Part shown: one piece after another, positions 47,317 through 58,592 of the stretch
How the letters are laid out: the number at the start of each line of letters is the position of its first letter
How positions within the stretch are numbered: position 1 is the stretch's first letter
Assembly (NCBI GenBank): GCA_018907035.1
Contig: JACCIC010000178.1
Coordinates: 744,001 to 808,000 of the forward strand
Direction of reading: 5' to 3'
Origin: Sycobia sp. Sy_11
Lineage: Eukaryota; Arthropoda; Insecta; Hymenoptera; Epichrysomallidae
DNA: 64,000 nucleotides
Notes under the pieces: generated by a model
Told to the model about the DNA's origin: nothing
Seen by the model: the letters and a program-made list of their open reading frames with translations, nothing else
Databases searched by the model: none
Position numbers and translations under genes: made by a program

Positions 47317-49209
47317 ACTGGTGACCCCGTCAAGGAGTTCAATAGTTCAGTGTCCATGAGTAGGACGCGCGGAGACTGCGGGAGGAGCCACATGCCATCA
47401 AGATAGGTTAGTGAGAACGCCATTTCATTCCGCCGAAAATTTTTCAGAGGTCCTGAATAGCGTGGAACGCCATCCGCGTAGTCATCAGGAGGGAATTCAC
47501 GGGGTCAAGCCACACGTTATTAAACGTTTATCCAAGATAAAGGAGCAGCGGCGACGGCGCAAGGGACCCACCCCGCAAAGCACAGCAATCAAGGCGGCAG
47601 CGCACGAACGCGCACCCGCAACAACGAGCAGTGACAGCGGCGCAAGAACGCGTTTGCCTGGACGGCAGAAGCAGCAGCGCGAGCACGCGCTCTGCACTAG
47701 CGGCGGCAACAGCGTAACAGAGGGAAGCAGCTCAGCAATAGTAGCAGCAACTAACAATGTCCAGTATTATCGTAAGAGAAATTCATTTCTAAGTGGTGTG
47801 TGCGCAGGGCTCCCCCCTTCTCCTCATTCCGCGAACCAGGCATAACGGCTAGTGTCTTCCGCAAAAACACGCCGCGAGCGTTTTAGTTTTTTCCGCAACA
47901 CGGCAATACTAGTGCGTGCAAAGGCGTTTATAATGAGCAATTATTAAATTAATTAATAAACATTTAAATGCGCGATTAGCAACATTTCAGCAGTCGGCAG
48001 ATAAATAACGGCGTATTCAATTATTTAACAAGCAACATAATTAATTATTGTTAAAATTTAGTATTATTTATTATTAAATTTTATTATTATTAAATGTAAT
48101 CAGAAAAAATTTATTTTTTAAAATTACATTTAATTAAAAAAAAGAGAAATATTTTTTTCCCCTTTTTTGGTGATTAGTTATTGAACACTTTGCTGTTGAA
48201 GCAAATATTATCGACGTAGTTCATTCTTTTTTTTCAATTCATATGTCGAAAATCGATAAAATTTTATTCTACAGGGTAGCCTGAAACTTATCAGTGAGCA
48301 CAAGTACACGGCCACTTAGTTCACTGAAACGGCTGACGCGAACGCGGGAAATAACCGCACGGTCATACAATCGAGAGATTTCGCGATTCTCGTTCCACGT
48401 GCTGGATGACTCTACGACTACCCACAGAGTGAAAACTCAGCCTGGGCCCCGTGTGTACTCGCTTATTAGCGTGAGCAGGCGAGGATACCGAAATCCAGGT
48501 GTGAATAAATACGATAGTAAGGCGCAAGATGGCAAATACGCCGCAGCAGTGCCGCGCGTCAGAGCCTTTGTGCTATCTTACGGTTCGCCACGCGATTTGA
48601 AAGTGCGCTGTAGCACCGCGGCACCGCATATTCACGCGCAAATACAAGCCGACACTCGTCGCCCACAACAAAATACATGCCATAGGGGATAATTCAGGTG
48701 ACTGGAATGCAGGCGGAATCGCGTTATTAACCGGTTGGTATCGTTCAACTGCGGAACCACGCGTCTGTTAGACAGGTTCACGTGCCCGTTGGCACGCATC
48801 TACCATCGTATCGGCTATACTGACGGGACTCGCATTGCTGGAGCCGTAACCGCCTGCATTGCTTTATGCAGAATCAGACGAGTACCAAGGCTTTTTGCAA
48901 ACCGTAACAGTTAAACGCGACGTATCACGGGAAAACTTGAGCCAGGGAGGCAGTAACTTCAACCCTCTAGATATAGGGCATGCACACCTTCGGTAGGCAG
49001 GAAAGTGGCTCTATCCCGGCAAAGCCACTGCGGGTATCTGCGTATACCTTGCGGTACTCTAACCCGGGCTCTATGAACACCTTAGAAAAAAGCGCAAATT
49101 GTCGAAGCACCGAGGAAAACGAGACAATCGCAACAAACGAGGTCGCGGGGCGGGTAAAACGCGCAGCGATACTACTTATACCGCATAAAGCATTTCTTCG
49201 GTCATAGCG
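47317..49209 (+). other. Gypsy D leader region
   Basis: About 1.9 kb lies between the primer-binding site and gag. A 144-codon Arg/Ser-rich frame at 47,411-47,845 and another at 48,294-48,692 have no recognisable domain. GC-rich leader sequence seems more likely than protein-coding sequence. Confidence 0.45.
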
Positions 49210-49765
49210 ATGTTTCATTCGTCAACTAAGGACAACATTAACCACGATCGCGGCACGCCGGGGTTACGCGAGCTATTAGACCTATGCAAGCAAATGCACA
49301 AGCGTTTCGATGAGGTAGAAAGCGACAACGTCGCGCTACACCAGAAGGTATTGATGATGAACGAGCGCATGCAGGAAATGACCATGCGCGATTTTTAGCA
49401 ACCGCGCGAGCACCCAGAGTACGAAGGCGTTACCAGATAGGTCGACATCGGGATAGGATCCTCAAATGAATATAATATGTCGGCGATAGCAAACATAGTG
49501 CAGTTGAGCATCCAACGGCGAGACTTCCGTTTCCCACGGTTTAGAACAACCAATTGCGAGGGATGGTTTCAGTCATTTGAGAGAATCCTTCAAATTTTCC
49601 GCATAACGGATGACGCCAAGAAGGTAGATTCACTAAGAACGCATATCGTCAGAGGTCATCGACACTCTGTTTGAATGCTTGCAGACTCTTTCCCTGCAAG
49701 AACAGTACAGCGCGTTGAAACGAAAGATAACCGTATGTTACTCCATGTCGATCGATAAGCGCATG
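49210..49765 (+). pseudogene. Gypsy D: gag fragment
   Basis: Reading on the plus strand there is a predicted coiled-coil start (LRELLDLCKQMHKRFDEVE). After a stop comes a Gag block (MSAIANIVQLSIQRRDFRFPRF, WFQSFERILQIFRITDDAKKVDSLRTHI), then, in a shifted frame, a QEQYSALKRKITV-type stretch to about 49,765. This is the Gag fold of insect Ty3/Gypsy elements. The rest of the element is missing because a tRNA-like sequence and Penelope fragments follow directly. Confidence 0.75.
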
Positions 49766-49766
49766 G

Positions 49767-49835
49767 ACTTTCGACCGGGATTTGAATTCGCATCACCAAG
49801 TTAATAATCCTTCGTTCTAGCGATCGAGCGATCGT
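49767..49835 (-). repeat. tRNA-like sequence, possible SINE head
   Basis: On the minus strand the segment has a B-box-like GAATTCAAATCCCGG preceded by an A-box-like CGCTAGAACGAAGG at tRNA spacing. It sits exactly at the end of the Gypsy D gag homology. No full cloverleaf is evident. Confidence 0.35.
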
Positions 49836-49865
49836 AAACCTCAACATTTAATAGCTTTGATTACT

Positions 49866-50090
49866 TGTAAATTCATAGCTAATGAACTTCTCTAAAAACA
49901 TGCAGAACATTTTTTCATCAATTCTAAGACATTGTTTTTCTTGCATAATTTATGTTAAACTTAATAGTTCCTGGGATAAAAATTGGGAACATTTTTAAAA
50001 TAATTTTTTAAATGTAGTATAATAATCTTTATGTGACAATTTTATTGCTCTGTCAATGACACCCTTTAATGCACTAAAATATAGATGTAT
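49866..50090 (-). pseudogene. Inverted Penelope-like RT fragment
   Basis: The reverse complement of 50,030-50,075 is almost identical to 50,428-50,475 of the neighbouring Penelope-like element (GCATTAAAGGGTGTCATTG through the CACATAAAGA segment). The match fades beyond that point. It is thus a piece of a second copy lying head to head with the main one, an arrangement common for these elements. Confidence 0.65.
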
Positions 50091-50115
50091 ACATACGGGA
50101 ATGGAGCGTCCCCTG

Positions 50116-51082
50116 TGATACATCCCATAGTGAATTACTTTTTGAACCAATGATATTTAAGAAATATGTTGATGATATCTTTACAATTGTTCCGGAAGTT
50201 TTTGTGGATGAACTAGTGCATGTTTTTAATTCTATGCATGACAGAATTAAATTTACAAGGGAGGTTGAAGTTAATGGTCATTTGAGTTTTCTGGACATTA
50301 ATATCATTAGATGTAGTAATAATAAGGTGAAACTTAATTGGTACAGAAAGCCTACTTGGTCAGGTAGGTTTTTAGATTTTAATTCACATCACCAATTCGG
50401 AAACAAAATTGGAGCATTAAAGGGTGTCATTGCCAGAGCAATAAAATTGTCACATAAAGATTTTAGACAAAATAATTTACAGATAGTATGAGAAACTTTT
50501 ATTAATAATGGTTATCCAATTCAATTTATTAATAGATTAATTGCTGAGAGATTGTTTGACATTTATAATACCGAAAATAGACATAGTGTAGAAGTTGATG
50601 TTAACGGAGGAAAAATTATTGTCTTGCCATATGTTAGAGAATTGTCTGAAAGAATTAAAAGAAATTTTCGGAAATTTAAAATTCAAATTTGCTTTAAGAA
50701 TAGCAATAATTTGAGTAGATTGTTTAATAATTGCAATGATAGGGATGATTTATGCTTAAAATCAGGAGTTGTTTACAATATTAATTGCATGGATTGTGAT
50801 AAATACTATATTGGACAAACAGGTAGATATTTAAAAAAGAGAATTTATGAACATAAATATAGTTTACGTAGCTCACATATTACTTCCGGTGTAAAAGAGC
50901 ATTGTTTAAAGTTTTTACATTCTTTTGATTTTGTGAATGTGGATATTTTGGAACATGGTATTAATAATAAGTATAAACGGGAGAGTCTTGAAAGTATTCA
51001 CATTTCCAGGAATCGAAATAATGTGATTTTAATGTTAGAGTCTAGTAGATTGGACAGTTTTTATCATTACTTATTAAATTGA
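50116..51082 (+). pseudogene. Penelope-like element: RT end and GIY-YIG endonuclease
   Basis: The frame opens in the reverse transcriptase at the catalytic motif KKYVDDIF and continues with GHLSFLDINI and WYRKPTWSGRFLDFNSHH. After one TGA at about 50,489 it runs through a linker to a GIY-YIG nuclease domain (YYIGQTGRYLKKRIYEH, with preceding CMDC and following SGVKEHC). The frame ends at a TGA at 51,080-51,082. RT plus C-terminal GIY-YIG is diagnostic of Penelope-like retroelements. The N-terminal part of RT is absent, so the copy is 5' truncated. Apart from the single internal stop the frame is open, indicating moderate age. Confidence 0.93.
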
Positions 51083-51500
51083 TTGGTTTTGGACAATTTG
51101 TGTAGAGGGGGAATTTATATTTAATTTACTAAATTTGATGGTGGGGATGGGTATATATAGATTAGAATATAAGGTTTAGTTTAGTCCCTGATGAGGAGCC
51201 GTAGCGAGCTCGAAACGTTGGACAAGTCTTCAATTAGGTAAGGGTGTTGGGGACAGTCAGACTGCACATTACTAACAAAGAATTTTTTCAGCTAATATTT
51301 TATTTTCAGATTAGTCTACGGGGGTGAATATAAACAAGGACAGTCTGACTGTCATTATAATGTTAATTTAATTTTTAATTTAATTTTTATTTTTAATCTT
51401 TATTTTATTTTTATTTATTTATTTTTATTTTTATTTTTTATTTTTATTTTTAGATTGAATTGACTGGACTGTAAGACCGATAAAAAAATATTTATTAATT
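51083..51500 (+). mobile_element. Penelope-like element 3' region
   Basis: Non-coding tail after the GIY-YIG frame. It contains the hammerhead core, two palindromic GACAGTCAGACT / ACAGTCTGACTGTC motifs, a (TTTTTA)-rich stretch and the terminal CTGTAAGACCGATAAAA also seen at 11.5 kb. Confidence 0.75.
51184..51223 (+). ncRNA. Hammerhead ribozyme core in Penelope-like element
   Basis: All conserved parts are present in order: GTCC (51,184-51,187), CTGATGAG (51,188-51,195), stem II formed by GAGC (51,196-51,199) and GCTC (51,208-51,211), GAAAC (51,212-51,216), GTT (51,217-51,219) and GGAC (51,220-51,223). GTCC pairs with GGAC as stem I. The AC/GT of stem III is only about two base pairs without a loop, as in the minimal-stem-III hammerheads described in Penelope-like elements that act as dimers. 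The predicted cleavage site is after T51,219. Activity is untested. Confidence 0.8.
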
Positions 51501-51845
51501 TGTATATGGGTGGTCGACATAAGTACAATTAAATTATTATAAAATGTATAAAAGTAATTAATTTTAGTAGTTCATTAGTAAAATCTCATAAGATTGCATT
51601 TGTCATATTTCAAATTTAATGTTAGACTTATTTCATTAGAAATGCTCTTGAAGGAAACTTGTTGAAATATGTAGGTAACATGTTACTGTTGTATTGCTTT
51701 TACCTACACATTCTATAAAAATATATTGTATATAATAACAACAACAATTCTAATAAATACATTCTACAATTCTAATAATACAATTCTAATAATAATAATT
51801 CATCTACCATATCCAAAAATTTGTAATACGTATAACATACCGGTT

Positions 51846-51891
<46 letters not shown>

Positions 51892-52288
51892 AGAATCGTG
51901 CAGTTGAGGTATAGATGCTTGAAAGAGGGCCACTGAACGATACGAGAAAAGTACAATGTCGAGATAGAGTTAGAAGGTAAGATATATCTCAATGGATATA
52001 AGGCGATGTTGGTTCCGTGACAGCGCCAGATTTTGTAGCAGAATCACGAACAAGGTCCATCTGCAATCTCGACTATCGATAAATGCAGCGCACTGCTGAA
52101 AAATGTCCGAATAGAGCTATTCGAACATTTATATAATTATATATAACGCATCAAAGCAAAGAAGGAGAAACAGTGGGCGCGTGTACATACTGCTGTTAAG
52201 GGGAGGGGCAAGGTGGCAGGCAGGCACGATGCCGAAAAGGAGAAGTAGGGGAAGTGAGGGACCGAGTGAAAAAGAAAAGAACTGCGCG

Positions 52289-52331
<43 letters not shown>

Positions 52332-52679
52332 TTCCTATACCAATTTTGGACATTTTACAAAATGAGAAAAAACTAAGGAAAATACTTACTGTTTATATTA
52401 ATTATGGATGCGATCATCGGTTTTCTATTATTATTATATACTGAATAAATATGGTCCATTACTAAATGCATGTAATCTCAGCTCACTGTTTTACTTTCCA
52501 AACATACTTAATCATTCGTATATATTTTAAACATAATGCAATTTAAATGTGGAAAATATTAAATATTAATTATTATTATTACATTTTCTTATTGAATTTT
52601 AAGGAAATATACTTTTAAAATCTTTCAGGAGATTATTGCATTCGTTATATATTTCTTATAAATATATAGTCGTGCAAAG
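51501..52679. other. AT-rich spacer
   Basis: It holds TA tracts at 51,849-51,888 and 52,296-52,329. No gene is recognised. The open frames at 51,726-51,992 and 52,129-52,444 are driven by the repeats. Confidence 0.45.
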
Positions 52680-52750
52680 GTTACGTTTAGCGCACGGCGC
52701 GGCAAACGAGTTGCATTTCGGCTGCGGCCTCGTCACACCCCCCGTCCAGA
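52680..52750 (-). mobile_element. Gypsy C truncated 3' LTR and polypurine tract
   Basis: On the minus strand GGACGGGGGG (polypurine tract) is followed by TGTGACGAGGCCGCAGCC, which matches the start of the solo LTR at 28,530. Only about 58 bp of the LTR remain before unrelated AT-rich DNA. Confidence 0.75.
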
Positions 52751-52989
52751 CGCTGCTTGCCTCAGCGGGCAGCTCTGCCAAAGAGCCGCGGCGCTAACAA
52801 CGGCATCCTCTCGCACCTTGTCGTGACGTCGATCGGGACTTCTCAGAGGAGAGAGGAGGAAGGTATTGTTCGCGGGACGGAAGCATCGTTAAAGCATTCG
52901 CTGCGCCCGCAGCCGTCTCGGCCTTGCGCTCGCAGTTGGGGCTCGACCCACGCCAGTTCGCTTATTGGTCGTCCCCTTCGGACGCCCTG

Positions 52990-53330
52990 GGCCACGCTTC
53001 AGCCCAGTTACATCGTCCGCTCGCACGCTCGCACGTTCGGTGGCCCGGCGCACCACCGTTACAGTGTTTCGCGGTCGATCGCGCTTCGTCGACCGGGGTG
53101 CAGATCCGGCGCGCGCTACGCTCGCCTCGATCCGCCGAGGGCTTTGTTGCTCGCTTCACGCGCGAGGCGGGTCGCCCAACGTCTCACTCCCTCCGTTGTC
53201 CATCGGTGACTGAGCTTCCGTGCCCTCGTCTTGGCGTTTTTCGGCTTGGAAGTACCTTTTCAGATGCTCGGCGTGGATCGGTTTCTCGATCTCGCCGAGC
53301 CAACGTTTATGTCGTGCTCGACCTATATCA
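52990..53330 (-). pseudogene. Gypsy C: C-terminal end of pol
   Basis: The minus-strand frame contains HKRWLGEIEKPIHAEHLKRYF, which resembles the last part of a Gypsy integrase, followed by a charged tail to a stop. It is preceded almost directly by protease in another frame, so reverse transcriptase, RNase H and the integrase core are deleted. Confidence 0.6.
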
Positions 53331-54060
53331 TGCAGCCGTGAGGCTCTGTTGCGTCTGGCAACATAGGGCTAACAGCTAATCGGGCTGTTTTCTCTGAAAT
53401 CAGCAAATTGGCGAATCCGACGGACGCCAGAGCCGTCGGGAGCACCGTGGACATGCCTGCTATCTCGAGCACTATCGTTCGGTCGGCATCTTTAATAAAT
53501 AATTTGCTGCTGCACGGGTCAAGGATTGCTTTAAATGCACGGACAAAATTTACGCCGATATAGCAGTCCTCATCAAGCGTAGGCAAAATTGCTACATTGA
53601 TCTCGTTGCGCACGCCGGCCATCTCGAATGGCAACTCCACATATCCAGCAATCGGTACATGGCGCCCGTCTGCCATGCGCGTATCTCTGCCGGTGCGCAG
53701 CTGCAGCAGGCGGCCGCACGCGCTCGCTATTTGCAAGCCGACAGGGCCCATGACGAACAGCGCCCGGATCGAACAGCGCGCGGAGCTGGTATCCACTCAC
53801 GCGCACTCGTAGCCACCACCTTGATCCTTCCGGTGGCTCATCCGTTTGAGCGGCGTACGACGCCTCGCTAGCACTCGAGTCGCTATTTTCACGTCCTGCG
53901 ATTCGCTTTTTTCTCGCTGCGTTTGAGAGGCCTGCTGAACGGGGGCGGGGGCGTCTACGGCCTGTTTTACGCGCGCCCCGTCCCGTTTCCCGAACATTTC
54001 GGGCACGTACGGATCGTGTACCCAGGGAGGCCAAGTCCCAGCACGTCAAGTTGGTCCTCG
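53323..54060 (-). pseudogene. Gypsy C: zinc-knuckle remnant and retropepsin
   Basis: Two overlapping frames together give a remnant of a CCHC-like segment (GLPGYTIRTCPKCSGN, about 54,005) with its first cysteines displaced by a frameshift. A retroviral-type aspartyl protease follows. The active-site motif reads LRALFDPGAVR, followed in the other frame by MADGRHVPIAGYVELPFEM, NVAILPTLDEDCYIGVNFVRAF and a C-terminal part. A frameshift lies near 53,740. DPGA in place of DTGA or DSGA is seen in some insect elements. The protease end runs into the pol C-terminus. Confidence 0.75.
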
Positions 54061-54181
54061 GCGCCGTCTGTTTGACGTCGTGTACAGAGTCACCCGATCT
54101 TGATGACCATTCTCGAGGGGACGATCGACCGTTCCTCTCTGGTCTTCGACCTCGTCGCCGTTGATTGCCGCTCTCGTATCG

Positions 54182-55282
54182 TCAAGGCGGCGAGCGACGG
54201 GGATTTCCCTCGGTTGTCGCGTGCGGCGGCAAGCGATGTAAGCTCGCGCCATACCTCGCGCGCGGTGGTGATCTTTTTGGACTACGACCGCTCTTTCTAT
54301 TCTTTGTCGAGACGTTCTTCTGCCTCTGGTTTGCCATGGGGAACGAGGAATCCTTCCCGTCAGCAGGCGTGCCCATTCGATCGAAACTCTCGCGAATTTT
54401 GCGCATTTCGTCGAGTAGGTCGTTGTAAATCGGCTCGTTAGCATTCCTTACAGTCGGAGGAACTTCTACGGTTGCGACGCTCACAGACGCCGCGTTTGCC
54501 TTTTCATTGGCGGGTTTATTCGTTCCGCGCGTTTTCGCAGCTTTTCGTTGTCGCTTCACGTACCAGTAAGAAGCTTCTGGCACAACGGAATTCTCCAACG
54601 GTGGGGGCGGCTTGAAGGATTCTTCAGCCTCGATCATCTGTTCAATTAGTATCGCGACATCGATCAATTCTTCCACCGCATGAATTTGATCCCTTCGAAT
54701 CCGGCCTTGCAGACAGGGCTGCATATTTTTATGGAGCAGCTTGATCTGATGCTGCTCGCTCGGCTGCGGCATCTGTTTCCTGAAGATCGTAAGCAGACAC
54801 GTCAAATAATCGCGCACGGGCTCGTCTGCGCCCTGCGTGCGATGATTTGCTTCCGTTACAAGGATTAGCTGGTAACTGCGGCTGTTGCCATAAAATCTGC
54901 GGGCTGCTTGACAAAAGTCGGCCCATGTATGCCATCGCTCGCGGTTGTTGCGGTACCACATGCCCGCAACACCCTCCATGAGCTCTGAGAGCGAGGATAA
55001 CACTTCGCTCTCGTCGAGGCACGCGAGAGTTCGGCACTCTTCTATTCTTGTCAAGAAGAGGTCGATACTCTTGTCTTTATCCCCCGTGAAGCGGACGTTC
55101 CACCGTCGTACGATATGTCCGACATCGCGGTATTTTGGCAAGCTAGAGCTGTTCACGGAGCGGCGCGAGTTTGTGTCACTTGCGTCGATCGGTGAAGAGC
55201 CACCCTCCAGACTGTGTCCGCGCCCGCGGCGCAGTCTGGGTATTCGGCTGCTGGCTTGTAGTAAGGGGAGCATGGAGCACAC
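54182..55282 (-). pseudogene. Gypsy C: gag central and C-terminal part
   Basis: A long 366-codon frame contains the retrotransposon Gag core. It has WNVRFTGDKDKSIDLFLTRIEE, LSELMEGVAGMWYRNNRERWHTW, FCQAARRFYG and VRDYLTCLLTIFRKQM, followed by a Lys/Arg-rich tail ending in a frame change near 54,190. The first about 30 codons are probably not native, because the true N-terminal part lies in another frame at 55,987-55,517. The length and order are those of a Ty3/Gypsy Gag, which forms the particle shell. Apart from the flanking frameshifts this core is uninterrupted. Confidence 0.85.
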
Positions 55283-55516
55283 TTTACTCTGCTGCTGCTG
55301 TGGGTGGCTGATCGAAATAACGACATGTGAACGTCTCCTGTAAGTTCACATGCGACGTGCTTGCGGTTGTCCGTCGGCCGGTGTGATAGCTGACGGCGGC
55401 GGATATTGCCCGACGGGTATATACTCACGCACGTCGGCATTCATGCTTGAAGTGGCCACAGGGTGACCGTTCAGAACGATTTCGGTCAGTTGCTCCACCT
55501 GTCGAACCAATTGCGA

Positions 55517-55987
55517 TTACAAGACGCGCGTCGACCGTATGTACTCCATTATATCGCTTAAACTGCTGTCGGCCGGCGCGCTAATGTCGTTTGCGTTCGA
55601 CTCCGTCGGTTGGGGCTCGTCGCAGTGATCCGTTACCTGCGCGGTTTGCCGTTCCGTAACCGACAGTTTTACGGTGCCTAACGGCGCGAGCGGATGCCAC
55701 AAGTGTTCGGCGCATCTCTCGGCTATGAACGTGCGCCTGAGCTCGGCCCGACGGGCGAAGGTTGTTGCTTCATCTTCGCCGCCGGGCGCGGGTATAAATT
55801 CACTTGGCCTCTGCTCTCCGAGCAGCCAAAGGCATAGCCGATTGCATTTACGGAGCTGCGAGACGCTAATGCTCAGCTCTGTAAAGTGGAGGATAGCGTT
55901 CAGCTCCTCCGAGCCGAGAGAAGCAATCCAGTCTTCTATTTCGTCGACGTAATCGGTTTGGACACTGCTTTGCTCCATTTGGAGCAA
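55517..55987 (-). pseudogene. Gypsy C: gag N-terminal part
   Basis: This frame starts MLQMEQSSVQTDYVDEIEDW, is acidic and helical-looking, and contains LRKCNRLCLWLLGEQRP and FARRAELRRTFIAERCAEHLW. It precedes the Gag core in the same orientation and is linked to it by a region with stops (55,516-55,283). No domain is recognised. Its position and GC content tie it to the same element. No 5' LTR was found above 56,000. Confidence 0.6.
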
Positions 55988-56896
55988 TTAATACTAATAA
56001 TAATTAAAATTATATACGCCGCTTAACTGCGATTAATAGCGCTCGCGTGATTAACGCTCGCTGTATTTAGAGAGAGAGAGAAAGGTATTTTCTTTTATTT
56101 CTTGCGCTAGATTAACAAATAAATGTAATATTTTTAAAATACATAAAATAGATTTAATATTTTCTACCTAGCGCTATTTCTGTATATGAACAGCGCAATT
56201 CAATCTATATGATTGAAAATTCGATCTCCCAATTTAGAAGTAAAGAGTGTAGCAGCCGCATCATGTCGGCGGTTGTCAAACTCGCATTCGAGTTGATACT
56301 GGACTAGTTGATAATTATATGAATCAGAGATAATATCCAGATACACGATTACGTCAGTATATAACCAGAGCGCCGATGCTTATGGGCGAGACTGTAGAAA
56401 AATTTTTTAGTAAAAATGAGGGCGTCGGTTGGCCAATGCAAAGTACCGACCGTTTCGTGCGATGTTCCAGATGCTCCTTTTCCAGCTCTTGCAATCGAAG
56501 GGGGGCGGCAACTGTCTTCGGTACGTGTGAAGGAAAGGAGTGGTTAAACAATATCGATTGCAGCGGAGTGCAATAAAAGATGAACAGGTTATACTAGCAG
56601 CGGCCAAAAAGAAATTTTCTTGCCATATATAAAAATATGTATATCTTAGTAACAGCTAGCAAGCACCTCAACGTTTTCAAACCTCCGGCAACTTTAAAAA
56701 AAAAAACTGGCCAACATCAAAAGTTGACAAAATATCTTACAGCAAAGAGCTGCTAAATTTCCATTTCGTCACTTAACCCGATTTAAAATTTGGACAAATA
56801 TGTTTTTAGGATTATGATTACGTATATGATAGTAAAAATTTGTAATAATTCCATTTTTATAATAAATCACATTAAAACTCAGTAAAAATATTCATT
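55988..56896. other. Spacer with dispersed repeat 56,345-56,512
   Basis: Minus-strand sequence at 56,345-56,512 matches the repeat at 46,341-46,475 (for example CATCTGGAACATCGCACGAA). Nothing else is recognised, and open frames in the repeat are not considered genes. Confidence 0.45.
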
Positions 56897-57675
56897 TGTA
56901 ACGTTCCTATCCCCCTCGGGATAGCTTACGCGGTAATTTTCCTGGGTAATTTGAGAGGGGAGGAAGTATATCGTGTTACAACACGTTTGTTGAAATCAGA
57001 CATCGTTCATATCAATATTATCAGATATGTAACATATCAGTATATGTGGTCTTATACTGATATCTCTTATTTACTTGACCACATTACCTGCGATTCGCGA
57101 GCCATACCGAGCGGAGATGGATGGGGGGAGACATACTCTTCCCCGCTACGCCGTTTCGGGAGGGCGGCGGCCGGTGTCGGGTTTAGAGGCATTTTCGAGG
57201 CAGCCAATAAACGGGACCATCGATGGCTAGCAAGCGGTGAGGGTGACCTCCATTCCCCGTGCACGAGGACCAGTGCAAGTCCCATGCGAGAAGCAAGCCG
57301 AAGAACTTAGAAATCAGGCTGGGAACTGCCATCCTGAGACGTCTGCCACGGCGTACGAGCTATCGCCTAGGAGTGAGGGGCGAATGGAAAGCGCGAGGTA
57401 AGTGCTCCTCCTCAGTTCTATCCTCGAGTAAAGATTTCGCGAGATCTACAGGGAACCGCGCTGAGATCAGGAATAGTTAAATAAATTTCACGCGAGCTCG
57501 GTTTGGAGCGTTCGCGACACGTGCATCGATTTCATCTACATCGCGTGGAATCCGCCACCCTGGAGAGCCTGCCGAAGCTATCTACCTAACGCGGAGCTTG
57601 CGATCAGGCAGTGTTGCGTGACCGACGGGAACGAAAAACGAGCTGCCTACAGCTCGCGCTGAGAGCCGTGTCTCA
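56897..57675 (+). mobile_element. Putative LTR with lysine-tRNA-type primer site
   Basis: The segment runs from TGTAACGTTCCTATCCCC to CTCA. Two bases later comes TGGCGCCCAAC (57,678-57,688), the sequence used as primer-binding site by elements primed with tRNA-Lys. The first 75-80 bases recur at 61,735. No coding region of this element is visible downstream, only leader-like sequence. Confidence 0.55.
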
Positions 57676-57688
57676 GCTGGCGCCCAAC

Positions 57689-57956
57689 AAAGATATCGCC
57701 GGTCCGCATGTAAAAGTATTACACAAATCTTAAATAAACATGTCATTATTAGTCTAGGAAAGAGACGTCTTGTTATAAGTATACACTTCCTTCCATCATT
57801 TCAGGAAGACGAGCTCCGCCGAAATCAACGTAAGATATATTTTTAAAATAACCGACGCAATGTGCGGGTTATAATATATATATATATATATACATATATG
57901 TGTATGTGTGTGTGTGTGTCTGTGTGTGTGTGTAGAGAGAGAGAGAAGGGGGGGAG

Positions 57957-58013
<57 letters not shown>

Positions 58014-58592
58014 AACCGAACTGACACTTAGAGTTAGAATACTGGAGTTGTCCGGATCCTCTGGCAACGGGAAGGCGACAGTAGCAGATACTCAGGGTAT
58101 AGCGGGTGGCTCTCAAAACCACCGAAGGAAGCGATATCCATGCAGTTTCTAGCCCCGGGACGTATGGTCAATTCGCACTGGATATGGGCCGGATGGTAGG
58201 CCCACTCGAGCTAAATCACCCGAGTCACGTCCGCGTGGCGAGTTCGCGAGAATCGCCCATGGAGGCAGTGATGAGCACGAGCATCGCAAGAAAAGAAACC
58301 TAACGCGTTTCATTTTTCTTTTGCTTACGTAAACTCGCGCGTAGCACGGCAGTCATTGAACTTTTCTTGCGTGCGGTGTCCCTGCTCCACTACATTCTCA
58401 CTCGCTCTCTCTTACTTACCTCTTCGCCAGTGTATTAGTTCGTCGGCCTGTAACATAAGTACACATTAAGTATATATACAAATAATAAATAGTATATAAA
58501 TATATTTATATACAGGCTACGACAGGAGAGAGAGCATCGGGAGGTGAGATAGCAAATGTGAGCAGCGCTTGCGAACCCGTCAAAATCTATTA
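57689..58592. other. Leader-like spacer with GA microsatellite
   Basis: A GT tract (57,900-57,933) is followed by a (GA)n tract (57,936-58,011). The rest could be leader of the LTR element on the left. The 62-96 codon frames found here have no recognisable motifs. Confidence 0.45.

Noticed and set aside
47411..47845. 144-codon Arg-rich frame
   Set aside because: It lies directly after an LTR primer-binding site, in the leader of Gypsy D. It has biased composition and no recognisable motif.
50150..51082. Possible host GIY-YIG nuclease gene
   Set aside because: The GIY-YIG domain follows a reverse transcriptase YVDD block in the same frame and is followed by a hammerhead motif, which identifies a Penelope-like element.
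52757..53379. Plus-strand frames of 150 codons
   Set aside because: They are antisense to the recognisable C-terminal pol segment of Gypsy C.
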